A DNA stretch of 64,000 nucleotides from Eurosta solidaginis. Its lineage: Eukaryota; Arthropoda; Insecta; Diptera; Tephritidae. The notes under the pieces are model-generated. The model saw only the letters and a list, made by a program, of their open reading frames with translations, searched no databases and was not told where the DNA came from. Below are positions 33,336-44,700 of the stretch, in pieces. The stretch's first letter is position 1; every line of letters begins with the position of its first letter. Made by a program: the position numbers and the translations under genes. The stretch lies in assembly GCF_040869045.1 (NCBI RefSeq), contig NC_090321.1, positions 78,339,183 to 78,403,182 on the forward strand. Reading direction: 5' to 3'.

Positions 33336-34045
33336 GAAGTAAAAGAAAACACAATTATTGTACATTAGACTGTTTCGTTCCCCAAATGAGAAGTAAGCTT
33401 TTGTTTTCCATTAGTATTATAAAATTTTTATTGTTTTAAGAACTCCGCATAATAGCATTACCGATTTGTGCTGAGTGCGCAGATATACGTATGTAAATGA
33501 GCCCTTAGTGACCAAAAAGCGACAAAAAATGCAGATAATGCCAACTGACAACTACGAATTTCTCATGCACAGAATTAACAGTTACAAAATATGCGTAGGC
33601 GCCACGAATGGCATGAATTGAAAACAAATCTAGTTAGCGGTCGTAAGATTTTCAGCTGTTATAAGTAAATTTAATATCAAACATGTCGAAGCGTTGTTTT
33701 TTGTGTGATAAAAATAGAGAAAAATTTAATAATATAGGCTTGGATTCGTGAGTATTTTGCGGAAAGTAAATTAGTTAAATTGTGAAGTTTTTGTTTTAAG
33801 TTGTTATTGGGCTTTTTTTTATATTTTTTTTTTTTTATTTTTATTTTCCAAGTGAATGACTTCAAGGCCGGGTCAAGCAATAGTATAGGTCGATTAATGA
33901 TATTAATGATAATGATTCGTATTATTTCAACACCAATAGCAGCCAGTCCAGTACTCATATTTTGTTTACTTCATCAAAAATTTACTTCATTAAAAAACTC
34001 AATATAAGTAAAATTTTGAAAACGTTTATATATCGTTCCAGCTAT
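33336..34045. other. No certain gene; one possible short exon
   Basis: Mostly AT-rich unique-looking DNA. An ATG frame at 33682-33747 (MSKRCFLCDKNREKFNNIGL, then DS) meets GTGAGT and could be a small first exon with a C-x2-C motif, but no matching second exon is found. The T-run at about 33817-33840 is simple sequence. Confidence 0.4.
33682..33747 (+). other. Possible first exon with C-x2-C motif (weak)
   Basis: Twenty-two codons from an ATG, with CFLCDKN near the start as in the opening of THAP-type or similar zinc modules. The text TTC|GTGAGT just before the stop would serve as a splice donor. There is no support from a partner exon in the window, so this stays a guess. Confidence 0.15.
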
Positions 34046-34049
34046 GTAG

Positions 34050-35265
34050 GTAGGTAGGTTGAACTGGCCTGTCCATGAGGACCTCACATAGACTGATTGA
34101 GTCCGTAGTGTTACCAGAAGTTTGTTTTAAATACCAAACTGAAAAACCCTATCAAAAACCGGGACCTATGTTATAAAATAACTCCGTCCTCTTGGCAAAT
34201 ACTAGAAGCTTCCTAGGACTTAAGCCACTTGCTGCTTCTAGATCTGACAGCTGTATCACTCCTAATAGCTGGAGTCTTAGCCTGGCAAGTGCAGGGCACG
34301 AGCACAGAACGTGCTCGATCGGTTCCTCCTCCAACCCGCACTTCCTGCATCTGCTATCACTGACCAAGCCTAGTTTAAAGGCATGTGACGCCAGAAGGCA
34401 GTGTCCAGTCAGAATACCCGTCATGAGTCTACAGTCCTCTCTTTTTAATGATAGGAGCAACTGTGTTAGTCTAAGGTTGTAAGACCTACACATAATCTTC
34501 GACACTTTACAGCCCCGCGCTTGAACCCACGCCTTTCCCGCTTGGTCGATCATGTGTACCTCTCGACTTCGCTTAATCTCGCCCAATCTAATTGGGACAT
34601 CTACGGAGCAAGCTTCAAGGGATGCGCCCTTTTTAGCTAGTTCGTCCGCTTTTTCATTCCCATCTATTCCCATATGCCCTGGGACCCAATATAGATGTAT
34701 GCTTCTCCCTGTCCCGATTCTCTCTAGAGACTGCTTGCACTCTAACACGCATTTAGATGCTGTGCTATGCGAGATTATTGCCTTAATTGCTGCTTGACTG
34801 TCAATATAAAAGTTAACACGGTTGCAGCTTAAGCTATTCTCTTCCAGGGTTTCTACTGCTTTGGTTACGGCTAATATTTCCACTTGGAAAACGCTACAGT
34901 AATCCGGCAGCCTGTAGGATCTGCTTATTTCCGGATCAGCGCAGTATACCGCAGACCCTACTCCTTCCACTACTTTGGAACCATCGGTGTACACATGTAT
35001 CGCCTCGTCCGCCATTTGCGCACTTTTGTGCCGACCGTCCACCTCTATTGTGGCCTTAAGATCTCCCTCGAAGCGTAGATAGGGAATCATGTAGTCTGTT
35101 CGTCGAGTGATTGATGACGCTATACTACTATGGCCATATAGTCGGAACTCAAGCTGCCCCGAAGCACCGAGCCTGGTTGCGGGGGTTAACGCTTTGTTCT
35201 TTGCTACCAGGTCTACAGGTGGGATGTGCAAAATGGCATACAGTGCAGCCGTCGGGGTTGTTCAA
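34050..35265 (-). pseudogene. LINE 3' end with RNase H domain (LOA/I-like)
   Basis: The minus-strand frame (34152-35231, open without ATG, so 5'-truncated) encodes a complete RNase H: HVYTDGSKVVEGVGSAVY (about residues 80-97), then the EILAVTKAVE helix, YIDSQAAIKAI, and HMGIDGNEKADELAKKG. It supplies the D-E-D-D residues. A C-terminal CCHC-type motif follows (CRKCGLEEEPIEHVLCSC). RNase H in a LINE points to LOA- or I-type clades. The 3' untranslated part ends near 34050 at CCTACCTACCTAC text. Endonuclease and reverse transcriptase are absent. The 359-codon frame itself is intact. Two further copies of this family lie at 9725-9835 and 48130-48765. Confidence 0.8.
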
Positions 35266-36129
35266 GCTAACTCAATTTAAATTATTTTCAAAAACGTGTG
35301 AAGAAAAGCTTGCTGGGATGTATGTATAAGTATGTTTTTATACATGTATATTTGAATTTTTTTCATTTCAAAAATATGAATTCATCGCTTTTTTTTTTTT
35401 ACTATTTATGTAAATAATGTACTTTTTATGGCTGCAGCCCATGTTTAAATAACAAATACATCAAGCCTTATATTGTATTTGTTGGCTTTTTCATTGTTTA
35501 ATCGACTACACTGAGATTTTATAACATTTAGTATGCAGAAGTTTGGTAAAGGGGATAGTTACCCGTTGTTACCCCTTTAATACTTTTTTTACACACGCTA
35601 CTACAATTCACTAACACTAACAAAGCCCGCGCATGCGCAGAACATACATTTGCACAGTTTCAGCAAATAACGATTGACAGAAAATTTGCACATTAGGAAG
35701 ATAGGAAGGTATTGATATAGAAGTATTATATATATGTGTGGTCCGATCTAGTCGGTTCCGACAGGGGATCAGTCGAACACATTCCAACCTCTCACTGAAT
35801 TTCATCAAGATATCTCAAAAATTGAGGGACCAGTTTGCGTTCAAACCAACAGTCGGAAATGGCTAAATCAACTAAGCTCGTGATCCTGATCATGTCGGTA
35901 TCTGCAATGGTAGGCCTATCACTTATTCTCTAAGGACTTACACTGAAAGAATAAGACTGGTAAAATCCACCGAAAACTCTGTCAATTTTTATCCATCGCA
36001 ACAAGATGTTGAATCAACTGCGCGCAAATCGTTGATTCGTAACTGACCGTTTTAGTAATCAAATGAACAAAAAAGTTGTTGCAACAGCTTTGTATGAAAG
36101 TACCTATGTTGCCATATAAATAAATAAAT
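35266..36129. other. No recognisable gene
   Basis: AT-rich text with a T-run near 35388-35400. Short frames (for example 35617-35808) have no motif. No repeat family recognised. Confidence 0.5.
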
Positions 36130-36244
36130 GTAAGGCGCGATAATCTCCGAAGAGATTTTAGGCCGAACTTCTCTTCCAATTTGCGTCGTGCTACTTTTTA
36201 ATTTTTCTTACAAATTGGCGGGACGCGACCTACTTGTTTTATCC
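36130..36244. repeat. Dispersed repeat fragment
   Basis: Contains 'taatctccgaagagatttta', 'cttctcttccaatttgcg' and 'acaaattggcggg', which I recognise as a widespread repeat of tephritid genomes. A reverse piece of the same family seems present near 49135-49165 ('agaagcttttaacggcag'). Family name unknown. Confidence 0.4.
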
Positions 36245-36520
36245 AAGGACTTCGGTATCGACATCTGCCCTTAATATTGTAGTAGCTACTTTGAGATTTT
36301 TTGCAGAAGGCAGTTACCAGCATGGAATAGAGGCGGATTATAATGTAGGAATGGGAGAGTCAACAGTGTCAAAGTCACTGTCTACGTTTCTGGATGTAAG
36401 GCAACCAAAATTATGCCCTCAGTGGAGAACATTTAAACAAAGTGAAGAGGAGAAAATACAAGCGAAGCAAGAATTTTATGCCAAGGCTGGCTTCCCAGGA
36501 GTCATCATATCCCGCTTTGT
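36245..36520 (+). pseudogene. PIF/Harbinger transposase fragment (HARBI1-like)
   Basis: The frame within 36234-36551 reads RTSVSTSALNIVVATLRFFAEGSYQ, then NVGMGESTVSKSLS, and KQEFYAKAGFPGVI. This order matches the central part of Harbinger nucleases (helix-turn-helix-like 'QSTVS' segment, then 'GFPGVIGCIDGTH', which holds the first catalytic Asp). Here the text stops at GFPGVI, so the catalytic part is missing. It may be an old DNA-transposon relic; the flanking text is repeat-derived. Confidence 0.7.
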
Positions 36521-36822
36521 TGCCATTAAATTAGCCAACGTCTCATACTGAACTTGTGTTGGAAACATATAAAAACAATCACCATCAATCCTTTTACGTT
36601 TCTCAACAAGTTTTACTTACATTTTCGTTAAAATTCTGCTATAAATTAATAAAAAAATAAAAATAAAATATTTTTCCGCCAAAAAATTTGCAACTTAGAA
36701 AAACGGAACTATGATCGAAATGCAGAATACACAAAATCGAAAGATTCGAAGTTGGATCGAAACAAGCCAACCTAATATAAACGCACGCAAGTCATTTTCT
36801 GTCAAAAATGTCTCATGCACAT
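36521..36822. repeat. Left part of an older element with inverted repeats, entered by BEL/Pao
   Basis: 'caagccaacctaata' at about 36767-36781 has an inverted partner 'tattaggttggcttg' at about 41639-41653, beyond the BEL/Pao copy, with 'cgcac'/'gtgcg' words next to each. No gene is seen. Confidence 0.45.
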
Positions 36823-37050
36823 TGTTTAGTATCTTTTTAGTATCTAGGAAACATTTATCATATGATAGATCTGGTAACCTCCAATTTTAATAAAGAGAAG
36901 AAAAGGTCTGGAAGCCCTGGCCGTGGACTGTCAGATTGAATTTGGATTTTGCATAAACACAAAAAAAGTGGTGATTGATTTTTTTATCTTTTATTTGTTT
37001 TATTGGAATCATTGAGGTGAGATTATTTTCCGTTGGGTGCGAAAGAAACA
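36823..37050 (+). repeat. 5' LTR of the second BEL/Pao element
   Basis: 228 bp from TGTTTAGTATC to GAAAGAAACA. Longer than the 3' copy because of a short duplication near its start. Confidence 0.88.
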
Positions 37051-37391
37051 TTGGTCCATGTAGAGCCGGATTGTAATCGCGAAGCAAACGAGGACTGAAT
37101 AAGCTTAAACATCAGGAGTGCATTGTGTGATTTCGCTGTTGGCTTTTATGTACACAATTACATTCAAGTGTATGCAGGTTCGTCTGGATCGTGGATTGGG
37201 AGCTGTTTTTTGTAAGTATACATGTGCAAGGCTGGGTGCAGGATGATTCACCCGTTCTCTATGTGATCTATGGGGGTATAAAGGTGAAGTTCTCTTGACA
37301 GAGTACATACATAGCCCATAAGAACTGTGCGTATGTGTGTAGTTTCGAGAAAGTTCTTGAAGCGTTTGGAAAATTTAATTTAACGACAAAA

Positions 37392-37710
37392 GAGAAAGAG
37401 TCCGATGTTGACATAGATTCAACTGGACAAATGTGAAAGATGCTTTCGAGCAAGAGAGAAAGAGTCCGATGCTGACATAGATTCAACTGGACAAATGTGA
37501 AAGATGCTTTCGAGCAAGAGAGAAAGAGTCCGATGTTGACATAGATTCAACTGGACAAATGTGAAAGATGCTTTCGAGCAAGAGAGAAAGAGTCCGATGT
37601 TGACATAGATTCAACTGGACAAATGTGAAAGATGCTTTCAGGCAAAAGAGAAAGAGTCCGATGTTGACATTGATTCAGCCGGACATTTGGGAAAGATCCC
37701 TTTGGGGGGT
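37392..37710. repeat. Tandem 64-bp repeat in the BEL/Pao leader, about five copies
   Basis: The word GAGAAAGAGTCCGATG begins at 37392, 37456, 37520 and 37584, then at about 37648 in a diverged form. Since 64 is not a multiple of three and stops occur, it is non-coding. It lies between the primer-binding site and gag. Confidence 0.85.
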
Positions 37711-37980
37711 TAAAGAGAAAGAATCCAATATAGTAGTAAGATTACTTGGACATTATGTAAATGAGAAAAAATGGCTTGGGCATGTGGGGTTGAATACATG
37801 TATACATATACACAGGTGACAAAAGTGCCAATGTATAGTGAGTCGTTCGGCTTATGCTTCGAATAAAGTAAGGTCGAGTGGTTTGAATATTGCGGCCGAG
37901 ACTTAAGTGAAATTACTGAAGTAAATTTAAATAAAATTAATCTCGATTATTTATACCTTTTTTCTCGACTTTCAGGCAAA

Positions 37981-39815
37981 ATGGCGGGTGTGCTAGAAAG
38001 CATTCGCAAGTCCATATCGCGAATTGAAGAATATACCAGGGCTGCAGAGTTTTCAGAGGCGACCTTGGAGCAGGTGAAGGTTCGAGCTGAAAAATTAGAA
38101 ATATACTATGAACGATTTGTCAATGCGCATCAAAAGCAAATGGAGCGGGATGCAAAGAAAGCCAATACGTATGATGATGTTGCAGCAGTAGTTGAAACAA
38201 GCTTTTTTGCTGCACAAGCGGCATTAGCAGCTAAAATAAAGGAACTCGCTCCTGCGCCGATGATGGCACAAATGACACAACCCCATTAGCAGTGCAAGTG
38301 AACCTACCGTACCGCCAGCACGATATGAAGAATACGTGGGGGGATTTCGACGGAACACTGACCAAATGGTCAGGATTTCGTGATCGATTCGTAGCAGCTA
38401 TTCACAACAATGAGAACGTTTCGCCAGCGTTCAAATTTTCGTACTTAAAGAAATCTCTCGTGGGAAAAGCGGCACGTACCTTAGGTGAATGGCAGCTGAC
38501 CGATGATAATTATATGGAAGCATGGGATAGGCTTAAGCAGTTGTACGATAGGAAGTACCCTATTTGTTGGGAGCATTTGAGGCAACTGTTAAGACTTCCT
38601 GCTATTGAGGGTGCTCCGCGTCCAAATGATTTACAGCGCATGTCGAATGTTACCCATGAAGTACTACGCCAACTACGTGCTCAGGGCATCCCGGTTGAAG
38701 GTTGGGACATGATGGTGGTTCATCTTCTTCACGAGCGTTTAGATTCTGAGACCGGGAAGCAGTGGGAGCTCCAAGGACAGACGGAGACACCCACTATCAA
38801 GCAGATGCTAGAATTTTTAGATCGTCAAGCGGCAGCTTTGGCAAATGTGGCTGATATGCATAGCAAGCGTACACCTGACAGGCGTGCAGCACCGAACAAT
38901 AAAAGAGAGATTGGCAACGGTGATAGGGTAAAGCGTGGTCAAGATTCAAGTGGCAATATGGAAAGGCAATTAGGTCAATGTGTGGCATGCAAACGCCATC
39001 ATGCGCTATGGTCTTGCGATGAATTCAAGGCACTGAACCTGCGCGCAATAGAGGAGTTGATCAATAGGAATAGTCTTTGCCGTAACTGCTTCAAGCGGGG
39101 TAATGGTGCTGATAATTGTTTTCAAGGTTCATGCGTACGCTGCCCGGGTCAAATGAAACATAACAGTCTTTTATGTCCAATGAAGGAGATTTCCAAACAG
39201 GCCCTCGTGATCAAGGAATCAGGCAGGAGTAGCCGGCAAAATTTCAGAAATGGTACAGAATGGCGTCCAGGGAAGAGACAGAGAAATTCAACTGGTGATC
39301 GTATTTATACAGCACAGTATGTTCATGTAGGAGGAAGCGATGCCATTGACGAAGAGATTAAAAAGGTGGACAAAGAGCTAAGCCTACTGGATAAACGAGA
39401 GCAACTGATTAAAAAACGCAAACTATTTTCAGAAAAAGTAAACAATTGTAATGAGAACAAGGGAATGGAAATAAACTTGTATGAGAATTATGGCGGAGCC
39501 TTTGACTTTAGGAAAGATAAGAAAAATGCGCTGCTGCCAACGATAATGATTAGGTTGGAGGTGAATGGTCAATGCTTTGGGCCAGTTAGGGCTTTACTAG
39601 ATTGTGGGGCGCAACCGAATTTAATTGCGTCTAGTCTCTATGTCCAACATAAGTTCCCTGTTTCGCCAACTAGCCATAAGATGGTTGGTATAGATGGCAA
39701 ATCATTCGGGGTTAGTCGGCGTGCGGTCATGAAAGTAAAGCCGTGGTTCCACTCCACGACCTGTATCGAAGAAGAGGGCGGAAAGTATAAATGTATCACT
39801 TGCAAACCACCATAG
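37981..39815 (+). pseudogene. BEL/Pao gag and start of protease, one frameshift
   Basis: From ATG at 37981 (MAGVLESIRKSISRIEEYT) the frame ends at TAG 38287-38289; the continuing protein is in another frame from 38292, so a one-base change lies near 38280-38290. The second frame (507 codons) holds the DUF1759-like region (WGDFDGTLTKWSGFRDRFVAAI), a Cys-rich part (CVACKRHH; CRNCFKRGNGADNC, where the CCHC His is Asn; CVRC) and the protease motif ALLDCGAQPNLI, which has Cys in place of the usual Ser or Thr after the catalytic Asp. It stops at 39815 soon after VKPWF, where the deletion begins. Confidence 0.82.
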
Positions 39816-39825
39816 AACAAAAGCC

Positions 39826-41190
39826 ATGTGGCTCTTGCTTAGTCAGGAACAGAAGAAGTATTATAAAAGGGAGATCGTATGCCTAGAATCTGGAAAAAGC
39901 ATTCCAAATAAAAGTAGGATTGAGTCTCTCAAACCAGAGCTAAAAGACGGGTTGCTAAGGGTGCACGGACGATTGAAAAATGCCAACTTGGATGAGAGTA
40001 CGCGTCATCCAGTCATTATTCCCGATGGTTCAAGGTTAGCATGGCTTATTATGGATCATGCACATCGTGAAACGAAGCATGGAGGAGTGCAAGTCATGAT
40101 GCAGTTCATACGTCAAACGTACTGGATCCCACGGCTGCGTAGTTCACTGCGAAATTATTTGCACAAATGCTTGGCTTGTGTACGCCATAACCATCGAGTC
40201 GAAGCCCAAATCATGGCGGACTTACCATCTGATCGCGTTACTCCAGGCAAGGCATTCCTGCATGTTGGCGTAGATTATGCAGGACCTGTAGACATCAAAA
40301 TGATAGACAGAGAAGGCAAGCAAATTGTTAGGCAAAAGGTGTGGATCGCCGTGTTCGTATGCTTGAAGACAAGAGCGGTGCATTTAGACGTGGTTACCGA
40401 ATTAACCACGATTGCATTCATAGCCTGCTACGAGCGATTTGTTTCCCACCGCGGGCGTTGTGAACGAATTTACAGCGCCAATGGCACAGCGTTTGTAGGA
40501 GCAGCAAAAGAGATCAAAAGGGCAATGGACAGATGGCACAAAGAAGACGTTTTCCAGCACTTATCATCGAAGGGAACGGAGTGGCGATTCATGACACCAG
40601 CAGCGCCTCACCAAGGAGGAATATATGAAGCCGCTGTGAAATCGATGAAGCACCACCTAGTTCGCGTCATTGGACTCAGAGTGCTGCCTTTTGAGCAATT
40701 GAGAACACTACTTGCTCAAGTGGAAGCGATACTCAACTCTCGACCATTACATCCATTAAGTGATGATCCTGACGATCTACAGGCACTGACGCCTGGTCAT
40801 TTTTTGAATGGGGAGCCGCTTGTTCTTCCCCTACCTTTTTCGGTTCCCGAGAAATCATCCTCTAGAGGAGTGCAGTTGTGGCAAGAGCGACAGCGAATGG
40901 TGAAAACCTTTTGGGAGCGGTGGCACAATGAGTATCTGGCAACACTCCAAGAGCGCAAAAAATGGCGCAGATCGTCTGAAAGGGTGCAGCTGGGCCAGCT
41001 AGTTCTCATAAGGAGCGAAAATTTCCCGCCTGCTCAATGGGCCATGGGACGCATAATCCATCTCCATCCAAGCGAGGACAGTCATGTACGATCAGTAACC
41101 ATTCAGACAGCAACGAATACACTTAGAAGGCCAGTACAAAAAATTTGCATTCTGCCTGTTGATGTCGCTGAAGGGTGTTTAACCAAATAA
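39826..41190 (+). pseudogene. BEL/Pao integrase, second catalytic Asp replaced by Ala
   Basis: An open frame of 454 codons without reverse transcriptase before it. Zinc region: HAHRETKHGGVQ and CLACVRH (about residues 85-125). Core: HVGVDYAGP with the first Asp; RIYSANGTAFVGA where the usual YSDNGTAF has lost its Asp; PHQGGIYEAAVKS with the Glu. DUF5641-type C-terminus follows (RSENFPPAQWAMGRI). With one of the three catalytic residues gone the enzyme should be inactive. The start codon given is only the first ATG; the true protein began upstream in the deleted part. Confidence 0.82.
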
Positions 41191-41226
41191 GAATGTCGCT
41201 GGAAAACCGTAGGTTTTGGGCGGGAG

Positions 41227-41443
41227 TGTTTAGTATCTAGGAAACATTTTTCATATGATAGATCTGGTAACCTCCAATTTTAATAAAGAGAAGAAAAGGT
41301 CTGGCAGCCCTGGCGGTGGACTGTCAGATTGAATTTGGATTTTGCATAAACACAAAAAAAGTGGTGATTGATTTTTTTATCTTTTATTTGTTTTATTGGA
41401 ATCATTGAGGTGAGATTATTTTCCGTTGGGTGCGAAAGAAACA
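41227..41443 (+). repeat. 3' LTR of the second BEL/Pao element
   Basis: 217 bp, TGTTTAGTATC to GAAAGAAACA, preceded by a purine-rich tract and followed by the CACAT duplication. Confidence 0.88.
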
Positions 41444-41751
41444 CACATACAACTTGTATGAGAGCAACCCAAATTGAATTTGCTGCGTGAAAACCTAACT
41501 CGATTTCCAATTTTTGTTCTGCGTGACATTTAGATTTGACGTTTGCACACATGCTTTACATTGTCGCAACGCATGCTTATTTGGGTTCGGGCAAAAAACG
41601 CCGGTTGTTTGCGTGCGCTAAAAAACGCAGTGCGGTTTTATTAGGTTGGCTTGAAAGAGATTGGAACACAGAATACCAAAGTTGCCAAATCGAAAAAATT
41701 CCAATCCAAGTCGAAATGCAGAGTAGGAGTGAATATCAAATTCGATAACAC
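41444..41751. repeat. Right part of the older inverted-repeat element
   Basis: Contains the inverted partner of 36767-36792 (see there) at about 41628-41655 and 'cgaaatgcagagtagg' (about 41711), like 'cgaaatgcagaataca' at about 36717 but in the same orientation. No gene. Confidence 0.4.
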
Positions 41752-44700
41752 CGTTGTTGTTGTTGTTGTTGCTGTTATAACAATGCTTCGCCCCACCTAA
41801 CAGCCGCGGCCGATCACAAATTGTCATCAATATCCTCTAACGGGAGTCCAAGGAAACTTGCCGTTTCAACAGGGGTGGACCATAAGGAAAGGGGCGTTAG
41901 AGGCGTTGGTTCCACATTACAATTAAAGAGATGGTTGGTGTCATGTGGGGACACACTGCAAGCGGGGCATACATTTTGTATGTCGCGGTTGATTCTGGAT
42001 AGGTAAGAGTTTAACCTGTTACAGTATCCAGAACGAAGTTGAGCAAGAGTGACACGCGTTTCCCTGGGGAGTATGCGTTCCTCTTCCGCGAGGTTTGGAT
42101 ACTTTTCTTTAAGTACTGGATTCACCGGGCAATTCCCGGCATAAAGGTCCGACGCCTGTTTATGGAGTTCACCAAAGACCTGCTTGTGTTTTTTAGCTTC
42201 ATACGGCTGTGTTCTCAGGTGCCGTATTTCCTCAAATGCTCCTTAAGCCCCTAGGTGGTGCTGGTTCATCAATCAGATGTCTGTTGGAATGCTCAGGTTT
42301 CTGGGTATTCAACAGGAGCTGTTTGGTCAGCATCTCATTTCTCTCCCTGATGGGGAGTATTCTCGCCTCATTATGCAGATGGTGTTCTGGGGACATAAGA
42401 AGACAGCCCGTGGCGATTCCGAGAGCAGTATTTTGGCAGGCCTGTAGTTTATTCCAGTGAGTAATTTTTAGGCTTGGCGACCATATGGGTGACGCGTAGC
42501 ACGTAATCGGCTGGCTAATTGCTTTGTATGTAGTCATGAGCGTTTCTTTATCTTTTCCCCAGATACTGCCAGCGAGGGATTTGAGGATTTTGTTACGGCT
42601 CTGAATTCTCGGAACAATTGCGGCTGCGTGCTCACCAAAATGTAGATCCTGATCAAACGTCACACCCAAGATTTTGGGGTGTAGGACAGTCGGTACCGTA
42701 GTGCCATCGACGTGGATGTTCAAAATGGTCGACATTTGGGACGTCCATGTTGTAAATAAGGTCGCGGAAGATTTAGTCGGTGATAATGCCAGGTTTCGCG
42801 AGGAGAAAAAACTAGAGATATCAGGGAGGTAGCCGTTTATTTTATTGCATAGCGCATCGATCTTTGGGCCTGGGCCTGTGGCCATTATTGTGCAGTCATC
42901 GGCGTAGGAAACGATTTTGACTCCTTCCGGTGGTGAAGGTAGCTTAGATATGTAGAAATTAAACTAAAGTGGGGATAGGACACCACCCTGTGGCACCCCT
43001 TGTTTAATTCTCCTTGGTTTTGATGTTTCGTTTCTAATTTGCACCGATGCCTGCCGACCACCCAGATAATTTGCGGTCCACCTTTTAAGACATGGGGGAA
43101 GGATAGACCCTTCCAGGTCTTGCAGTAACGAGCCCTGGTTGACCGTATCAAAAGCTTTTGATAGGTCTAGCGCTACGAGTACTGTTTTATGGTGGGGGTA
43201 TTGATTTAAACCGCAATTTATCTGGGTGTTAATGGCATTTAGCGCGGTGGTAGTGCTATGGAGTTTTATGAAGCCATGCTGATGAGAGGCTAGCTGCAAA
43301 TTTGCTTGGAAATAAGGGAGCAAAATGGCTTCAAGCGTCTTTGCTACTGGCGATAGGAGAGATATCGGACGATACGATACCTATGTTAGCTGCTTTCCCA
43401 GGCTTTAGTAGCGGGACCACCTTGGCTTTTCCATTTCTAGGGTATGACAAAGGTGGAAAGAGACAGGTTGAAGACATGCGCTAAATATTTGAAACCCTCT
43501 TTCCCTAGGCTTTTAAGCATCGGCATGGCTATGCCGTCTGGGCCCACTGCTTTGGATGGTTTAGCGCGACCAATGGCGTCCTCAACCTCTTTGACGGTGA
43601 TGCGCTGAATTTGTGTTTATGTGCGTGTCTTTTGCTCTCCGTCTATCTTTGTCGACCGTAGGATGCATTATATATTGTCGGCAGAAAGCGCTCGCGCATT
43701 TTTTTGCATCCGACAGCACTTTGTCGCCAAAGGCGATTGAAACTTTGTCTTTGTGCTTAGTCGGATTCGATAGGGACTTTACGGTGGACCAAAGTTTACC
43801 CACACCGGTAGAGAGGTCACAACCTCTTAGGTGCTCCTCCCATTTCGCCCGCTTGTGTTCGTTCACAAGCAATCTGATGCGTTGGTTTATATCCCTTATT
43901 TGGGGGTCGCCTGGATCAAGTTGTCTTAAAAGGTCACGTTCTCTCGCTAAGTTTGCGGCCTCCGCTGGGAAGTGGGGCCGGATTTCGGGAATTCTCCCGG
44001 CGGGAATGAAACGTGCCGAGGCGGATTCAATGACCTTACGGAAGGCACGCTCCCCTTGGCGGGCATCAGTCGGGATAGGGAGTGCAGCAAAGCGGTTGTC
44101 TGTAAAAGATTTATATTATTCCCACTTTCCTTTTTTGAAGTTTATGAAAGTGCGTTTTTCGGTAACGATGAAGTCGGCGGTACGCTCGAGCGAAATAAGT
44201 ATGGGTAGGTGGTCGGATGCCAATGTTACCATCGGCTGCCAGTTGACGCAGTTTACGAGTTCTGCGCTCACGATTGAGATATCTGGCGAACTGTGACAGC
44301 TTCCTACCATACGTGTGGGGGCGTCTCCGTTTATTGTGCAGAACGTCGTGCCCGGGGGCAGGGGCTGATGCTCAGCATTGCTACCGACTCTACTACGAAG
44401 GTAGTAGTTATGAGTGGTAGCAGCTGTTTGAGTTGCTGGAGCCGTGGGGCGCGAGCAGCAGCGGGTACTTGTTGTGACTTGCTGAGCAGCGCGGCTGCTG
44501 GGAGGTAGTGGGGGGCGCTTAGGCGTAGACTACGGGACGCCCTTGGGCGTGAACAGCAAGGAGCCACAAAAGATTTATAAAAGTTACGTGGACGTCGGGT
44601 TTTGGGATCAAGCCCAGAACAACCTGTCCGATGCAACCATCCCTTGCACGAGACACACTGAACAGAGTATTACCGTCCTAAAAAGATTCTTTTCCGGCAG

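Larger units (their letters stand above)
36823..41443 (+). mobile_element. Second BEL/Pao element (plus), internally deleted and non-autonomous
   Basis: Order: 5' LTR 36823-37050, leader with a 64-bp tandem repeat, gag 37981-39500, protease start 39500-39815, integrase 39826-41190, purine tract GGTTTTGGGCGGGAG, 3' LTR 41227-41443. TTGGTCCATGTAGAGCC after the 5' LTR is the primer-binding site candidate. Reverse transcriptase and RNase H are missing, so mobility would need proteins from elsewhere. LTRs differ by about three bases plus small indels, including an 11-base duplication (TAGTATCTTTT) near the start of the 5' copy. Confidence 0.88.
36818..41448. repeat. Target-site duplication CACAT of the second BEL/Pao element
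   Basis: CACAT at 36818-36822 and 41444-41448 flank the LTRs exactly. Confidence 0.85.

Noticed and set aside
43613..44296. 227-codon plus-strand frame
   Set aside because: It is the antisense shadow of the LINE endonuclease and linker on the minus strand.
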